Assembly: GCA_025966335.1 (NCBI GenBank)
Contig: JAICRS010000123.1
Span: forward strand, 1 to 8,566
Length of the DNA stretch: 8,566 nt
Direction: 5' to 3'
DNA from: Nocardioidaceae bacterium
GTDB lineage: Bacteria > Actinomycetota > Actinomycetes > Propionibacteriales > Nocardioidaceae
Shown: in pieces, positions 5,947-8,566 of the stretch
Layout: the number at the start of each line of letters is the position of its first letter
Numbering within the stretch: the first letter of the stretch is position 1
The notes under the pieces: model-generated
Told to the model about the DNA's origin: nothing
The model's database searches: none
The model's input: the letters and a program-made list of their open reading frames with translations, nothing else
Made by a program: the position numbers and the translations under genes

Positions 5947-6234
5947 GTGACCCTGCACGACTGGATTGACGAACTCTGCGATGCGCTCGAGGTCGACGCC
6001 GAAGTCGACGAGGGGCTGATCCTGGACCTGGCACGGGAGGCCGCGCACGCGGTCGAGAAGCCCGCGGCTCCGGTGACCACGTTCCTGGTCGGGTACGCCG
6101 CCGCGATGCGCGGTGGCAGCGTCGAGGACGTGGAGCATCTGGCCGGGCGGGCGCAGGCACTGGCCGAGAAGTGGAGCGGCGAAGTGGTCACCCCCGACGA
6201 CTTCAACGAAGAGGACCTGGTCGGCACCGAGTGA
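5947..6234 (+). CDS. DUF6457 protein, MobA-associated
   Basis: A 95-residue acidic, helical protein matching the DUF6457 type that in Actinobacteria often lies beside MobA or is fused to its C-terminus. Recognisable stretches are the N-terminal LHDWIDELCDALEVD, the middle LILDLAREAAHAVEKPAAPVTTFLVGYAA and the C-terminal helix AGRAQALAEKW. There is no membrane segment, metal-binding Cys/His cluster or catalytic motif. Its role in molybdenum cofactor assembly is inferred from association only. The start is GTG 5947, with a weak GGGA upstream and a possible leaderless -10 (TAGAAC). The gene lies 59 nt after mobA, with the CGGTTG repeats in the gap, and 30 nt before the oxidoreductase gene. Here it is separate rather than fused to MobA. 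Confidence 0.85.
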   Translation: MTLHDWIDELCDALEVDAEVDEGLILDLAREAAHAVEKPAAPVTTFLVGYAAAMRGGSVEDVEHLAGRAQALAEKWSGEVVTPDDFNEEDLVGTE

Positions 6235-6252
6235 CCGGTTTGTCGCGCGCAA

Positions 6253-6258
6253 TAGCCT
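6253..6258 (+). promoter_or_regulatory. Putative -10 box (TAGCCT) for the oxidoreductase-bpa pair
   Basis: TAGCCT is followed by 6 nt and then the ATG at 6265, which fits leaderless initiation. The intervening GAGGGC is purine-rich but too close to the ATG to act as a normal ribosome binding site. No clear -35 is visible. Transcription from here would cover the oxidoreductase and bpa. Confidence 0.45.
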
Positions 6259-6264
6259 GAGGGC

Positions 6265-7242
6265 ATGCGCGCCGTCATCGCCTCCGAACCAGGGGGACCC
6301 GAGGTCCTCGACGTCACCGATCTGCCGGACCCGGTCCCGGGTGCGGGCGAGGTCGTCCTGGACATGGCCGGGACCGCGGTCAACCGCGCGGACACGTTGC
6401 AGCGGCAGGGCAAGTACCCGCCGCCGAAGGGTGCCTCCGACGTGCTCGGCCTGGAGTGCTCGGGCGTGGTGAGTGCGGTCGGCAGCGGAGTCGACGGCTG
6501 GTCCGTCGGTGACGAGGCGTGCGCGCTGCTGGCCGGTGGCGGGTACGCCGAGCGGGTGCTCGTGCCTGCGGGTCAGCTGATGCCCGTTCCTGCCGGGGTG
6601 GACCTGGTCGTGGCCGGGTCGCTTCCCGAGGTGGCCTGCACGGTGTGGTCCAACGTGTTCATGATCGCCGGGCTGCAACCGGACGAGACGCTGCTGGTGC
6701 ACGGCGGTTCGGGCGGGATCGGCACCATGGCGATCCAGCTCGCCTCGGCGCTGGGGTCGCGGGTGATCACCACGGCCGGTTCCGCCGAGAAGCTCGCAGT
6801 GTGCGAGTCGCTCGGCGCCGACGTGACCATCAACTACCGCGACCAGGACTTCGTCGAGGTGGTCAAGGAGGCCACTGACGGCAAGGGTGCCGAGGTCATC
6901 CTCGACAACATGGGGGCGTCCTACCTGGGCCGGAACATCGACGCGTTGGCCACCGAGGGCCGGCTCGTGATCATCGGCATGCAGGGCGGTGTGAAGGGCG
7001 AGCTCAACATCGGCAAGCTCCTGTCCAGACGAGGTGCGGTGATCGCCACGTCGCTGCGCTCCCGGCCGGTCGAGGAGAAGGCGGCGATCTGCGCCTCCGT
7101 GGTGGAACACGTGTGGCCCCTGATCGCGGACGGCAGCGTGCGGCCCGTCGTACACACCACGCTTCCGCTTGAGAAGGCCGCCGAGGCGCACCGGATGATG
7201 GAGGCCGGGGACCACATCGGCAAGATCATGCTGACTGCGTAA
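6265..7242 (+). CDS. NAD(P)H quinone oxidoreductase, PIG3 type
   Basis: A 325-residue zinc-free medium-chain dehydrogenase/reductase, probably an NADPH-dependent quinone reductase. Residues 40-54 (NRADTLQRQGKYPPP) are the hallmark of the PIG3/QOR2-like branch. The GroES-like N-terminal domain (about 1-120) is followed by a Rossmann domain with the dinucleotide loop HGGSGGIGT (146-154). INYRDQDF (189-196) is the usual strand after the loop that helps read the NADP phosphate. None of the structural or catalytic zinc cysteine patterns of alcohol dehydrogenases is present. The start is ATG 6265, with TAGCCT 6 nt upstream. Its TAA stop is 10 nt before the ATG of bpa, so the two are probably one transcript; an oxidoreductase close to bpa is, as I recall, also found in mycobacteria. 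Physiological substrate unknown. Confidence 0.93.
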   Translation: MRAVIASEPGGPEVLDVTDLPDPVPGAGEVVLDMAGTAVNRADTLQRQGKYPPPKGASDVLGLECSGVVSAVGSGVDGWSVGDEACALLAGGGYAERVLVPAGQLMPVPAGVDLVVAGSLPEVACTVWSNVFMIAGLQPDETLLVHGGSGGIGTMAIQLASALGSRVITTAGSAEKLAVCESLGADVTINYRDQDFVEVVKEATDGKGAEVILDNMGASYLGRNIDALATEGRLVIIGMQGGVKGELNIGKLLSRRGAVIATSLRSRPVEEKAAICASVVEHVWPLIADGSVRPVVHTTLPLEKAAEAHRMMEAGDHIGKIMLTA

Positions 7243-7252
7243 GGTGAACGAC

Positions 7253-7861
7253 ATGAGCGAACAGACCCAGCAGACCCCCGGCGACGGCGACGACCCGAAG
7301 GTGATGGTGATCGGGCCCGACGGCCTGGCGATGTCTGCACCGGCGGATGGCGCCGACGAGGAGGGCGAGGACGGTCAGCGGCACATCACCGACCTGGTCG
7401 AACAGCCGGCGAAGGTGATGCGAATCGGCAGCATGATCCGCCAGCTGCTCGACGAGGTGAAGGCCGCCCCGCTCGACGAGGCCAGCCGGGTCCGGCTCAA
7501 GGAGATCCACCAGTCGTCGATCAAGGAGCTCGAGCAGGGCCTGGCCCCGGAGCTGGTCGAGGAGCTGGAGCGGCTCGCGCTCCCGTTCACCGACCAGACC
7601 CCGTCCGAGGCCGAGCTGCGGATCGCGCAGGCCCAGCTGGTCGGCTGGCTCGAGGGGCTGTTCCACGGGATCCAGACGGCGATCTACGCCCAGCAGGTTG
7701 CCGCGCGGGCGCAGCTCGAGCAGATGCGGCGTGCGTTGCCGCCGGGGATGGTCCCCGAACAGGCGATGCAGGCGGCCCAGGCAGCGGCGCAGCAGGCGGC
7801 CCAGCAGGGGCAGGGCCAGCCCGGTGAGGAACCGCACGGTCGCGGCGGCATGTACCTCTGA
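7253..7861 (+). CDS. bpa: Bacterial proteasome activator Bpa
   Basis: A 202-residue member of the DUF2587 family, equivalent to mycobacterial Bpa (Rv3780). Bpa forms a ring that docks on the 20S proteasome and opens its gate without ATP, feeding unfolded or specific substrates. The acidic, disordered N-terminus (about 1-40) leads into the helical core at about 45-165, which contains VEQPAKVMRIGSMIRQLLDEV, the LKEIHQSSIKELEQGL helix and IAQAQLVGWLEGLFHGIQ. A Gln/Ala-rich linker then precedes the last residues, GMYL. These are the proteasome-docking tail: Bpa usually ends GQYL, while M-Y-L here matches the hydrophobic-Tyr-any (HbYX) rule of other activators. I chose ATG 7253 because AAGGTG (7241-7246) lies 6 nt upstream; a GTG at 7244 has nothing. 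The organism should have proteasome genes elsewhere. Confidence 0.95.
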   Translation: MSEQTQQTPGDGDDPKVMVIGPDGLAMSAPADGADEEGEDGQRHITDLVEQPAKVMRIGSMIRQLLDEVKAAPLDEASRVRLKEIHQSSIKELEQGLAPELVEELERLALPFTDQTPSEAELRIAQAQLVGWLEGLFHGIQTAIYAQQVAARAQLEQMRRALPPGMVPEQAMQAAQAAAQQAAQQGQGQPGEEPHGRGGMYL

Positions 7862-8014
7862 CCCACCGCCGCGGCGACGGATCAGCGGAGACGGGTCCAC
7901 CGTTCGCGAACGAACTGGGCAACAGCGGCTGGTGCAGCGCGCGGGAAACGTGTCGTTCTTGACCACTTCCGGGGATGCGCCGATCGAACCAAGCCGAGCC
8001 CGGCTCGACGCCTG

Positions 8015-8088
8015 GCCACAACAGCACACGTGTGCCCGCGTGACACAGTTCCACGGAGAAAACGTGTCACAACGGCACACCTGTGCCG
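8015..8088. repeat. Imperfect 22-bp direct repeats flanking a long hairpin
   Basis: Two 22-bp copies (8015-8036 and 8066-8087) match at 19 of 22 positions with a 51-bp period. Each contains a palindrome: GCACACGTGTGC (8024-8035) and CGGCACA-CC-TGTGCCG (8073-8088). Between them lies an inverted repeat GTGACAC (8040-8046) and GTGTCAC (8064-8070). Its interior also pairs, giving arms of 13 nt around a 5-nt loop. Function unknown; a protein-binding array, an intergenic repeat element or a terminator are all possible. Confidence 0.6.
8040..8070 (-). terminator. Candidate terminator hairpin of the pterin dehydratase transcript
   Basis: Read on the minus strand, GTGACACGTTTTC pairs with GGAACTGTGTCAC around the loop TCCGT, with one mismatch and two G-U pairs. 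On the plus strand the same positions give A-C and G-A mismatches, so the RNA hairpin is better on the minus strand. It lies about 63-93 nt past the stop of the dehydratase gene. There is no T-tract after it, so the terminator role is inferred. Confidence 0.35.
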
Positions 8089-8132
8089 CTTGGTCGTGCC
8101 GGCGCGGCAGACGAGCCGGCTCGGGTCGCCAG

Positions 8133-8420
8133 TCAGGTGGTGAGGCGGTCGATGTCGCCGGCGAGGCGCAGGTCCATCCCGGTGAGGCCGCCGGCGGAGT
8201 GGGTGGACAGCGTGAACGTGATGGTGGTCCACCGGATGTCGATGTCCGGGTGATGGTTCAGGTCCTCGGCGACCTCGGCCACCTGCTGCACCAGCCGGAT
8301 TCCGTCGAGGAACGAGTCCGCGGTCACCGACCGAGTGATCGCGTCTCCCTCCTGGGACCACTGCGTGAGCTCGCCGTTGAGGGCCTGGTCGATCTCGTCC
8401 TGGGAGAGCAGATCCGCCAT
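8133..8420 (-). CDS. Pterin-4a-carbinolamine dehydratase
   Basis: A 95-residue protein of typical length for 4a-hydroxytetrahydrobiopterin dehydratase (PCD/DCoH/PhhB). The enzyme dehydrates 4a-hydroxy-tetrahydropterin during cofactor recycling by aromatic amino acid hydroxylases. The family pattern is intact: EDLNHHP with catalytic H56, H57 and P58, then W64, H74 and D83 at the expected spacing. The N-terminal LLSQDEIDQAL helix and SFLDGIRLVQQVAEVAE helix are also typical. The ATG at 8420 is fixed by the Shine-Dalgarno GGAGGT (plus 8430-8435), 9 nt upstream. It lies 31 nt after the stop of another minus-strand gene and is probably co-transcribed with it. No phenylalanine hydroxylase gene is in the window, so the partner pathway is unknown; in many bacteria these small proteins lack a known hydroxylase partner. 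Confidence 0.93.
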   Translation of the reverse strand: MADLLSQDEIDQALNGELTQWSQEGDAITRSVTADSFLDGIRLVQQVAEVAEDLNHHPDIDIRWTTITFTLSTHSAGGLTGMDLRLAGDIDRLTT

Positions 8421-8451
8421 GTTCGTCGTACCTCCGTCCCCGACCTGTCAG

Positions 8452-8566
8452 CTACACCTCGGTGCGGGCGGCGGGGTCGCCGCGCCGGAAGATCTTGGAG
8501 CCGAGCCACACCACCGGGTCGTACTTGCGGTCGGCGACGCGCTCCTTCATCGGGATGATCGCGTTG
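8452..8566 (-). CDS. Unidentified protein, C-terminal 37 residues (partial)
   Basis: The 3' end of a minus-strand gene that runs off the right edge of the window. The open frame gives 37 residues ending in a TAG stop (8452-8454), including IIPMKERVADRKYDPVVWLG and then SKIFRRGD. It has coding-like third positions and its stop is 31 nt before the dehydratase ATG, inside a likely operon. The basic and hydrophobic mix does not let me name a family. I am confident it is coding because of the operon arrangement and codon pattern, but not of its function. Confidence 0.6.
   Translation of the reverse strand, partial: NAIIPMKERVADRKYDPVVWLGSKIFRRGDPAARTEV

Larger units (their letters stand above)
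7862..8132. other. Convergent intergenic region rich in palindromes
   Basis: These 271 bp lie between the convergent ends of bpa and the pterin dehydratase gene, and I find no convincing gene in them. They hold the palindromes CGCCGCGGCG (7867-7876) and CGTTCGCGAACG (7901-7912), the hairpin CGAGC-CCG-GCTCG (7995-8007), and the cluster at 8015-8088. AAACGTGTC occurs twice (7946-7954, 8060-8068). The first hairpins could terminate bpa, but none has a T-tract. Confidence 0.5.

Noticed and set aside
5719..7254. A 511-codon open frame on the minus strand opposite mobA, DUF6457 and the oxidoreductase
   Set aside because: The sense frames carry clear family motifs, whereas this product is rich in His, Arg, Gly and Asp with no domain. 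It is a mirror of the coding strand's GC bias.
7901..7912. CGTTCGCGAACG palindrome as an operator or terminator
   Set aside because: It is a perfect 12-bp palindrome, but it is short, has no T-tract and no nearby promoter. Such CG-rich palindromes arise often in DNA of this composition.
7226..8080. A minus-strand open frame of 284 codons opposite bpa and into the convergent gap
   Set aside because: It overlaps all of bpa, which is a secure gene, and its Leu/Arg-rich product lacks any recognisable fold or ribosome binding site.
8015..8088. The repeat cluster as a small CRISPR array
   Set aside because: There are only two imperfect copies, the intervening DNA is itself self-complementary, and no cas gene is present.

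Overview
The window is a high-GC, gene-dense piece of an actinobacterial chromosome. The best guess is a Nocardioides-like member of the Propionibacteriales. Support comes from pervasive G/C third positions, GTG starts, several apparent leaderless genes with a TANNNT -10 about 7 nt before the start codon, a bacterial proteasome activator (Bpa), and a MobA-type enzyme followed by a DUF6457 protein. I see no insertion sequence, integrase, prophage or CRISPR array, so this looks like ordinary core chromosome.

Layout, left to right. (1) 70-1731 (+): a membrane-anchored metallophosphoesterase with three predicted membrane segments and an outward-facing catalytic domain. (2) 1747-2406 (-): a tRNA-Ser(GCU) gene and, upstream of it, a two-helix membrane protein with a PH-like tail. 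A strong hairpin overlaps the stop codon of the latter. (3) 2487-2846 (+): a small helical protein I do not recognise, converging on a second serine tRNA (UGA anticodon, 2857-2945, -). (4) 3011-5252 (-): a nitrilase-superfamily amidohydrolase, a roughly 10-helix membrane protein and a stand-alone biotin/lipoyl carrier domain. (5) 5291-7861 (+): a run of four genes, MobA-like nucleotidyltransferase, DUF6457 protein, PIG3-type quinone oxidoreductase and Bpa, starting 38 bp from the divergent amidohydrolase. (6) 7862-8132: a convergent intergenic region with several palindromes and a 22-bp imperfect direct repeat around a long hairpin. (7) 8133-8566 (-): a pterin-4a-carbinolamine dehydratase downstream of the 3' end of an unidentified gene cut by the window edge.

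How the genes fit together. MobA plus DUF6457 point to molybdenum cofactor maturation. The oxidoreductase and Bpa are only 10 nt apart and probably co-transcribed; Bpa would recruit substrates to a 20S proteasome encoded elsewhere. The carrier domain and the pterin dehydratase are small accessory proteins whose partner enzymes are not in the window. No complete new multi-gene system is evident. The most interesting unexplained items are the repeat and hairpin cluster at 8015-8088, the CGGTTG repeats before the DUF6457 gene, the palindrome on the tRNA-Ser promoter, and the GMYL tail of Bpa.
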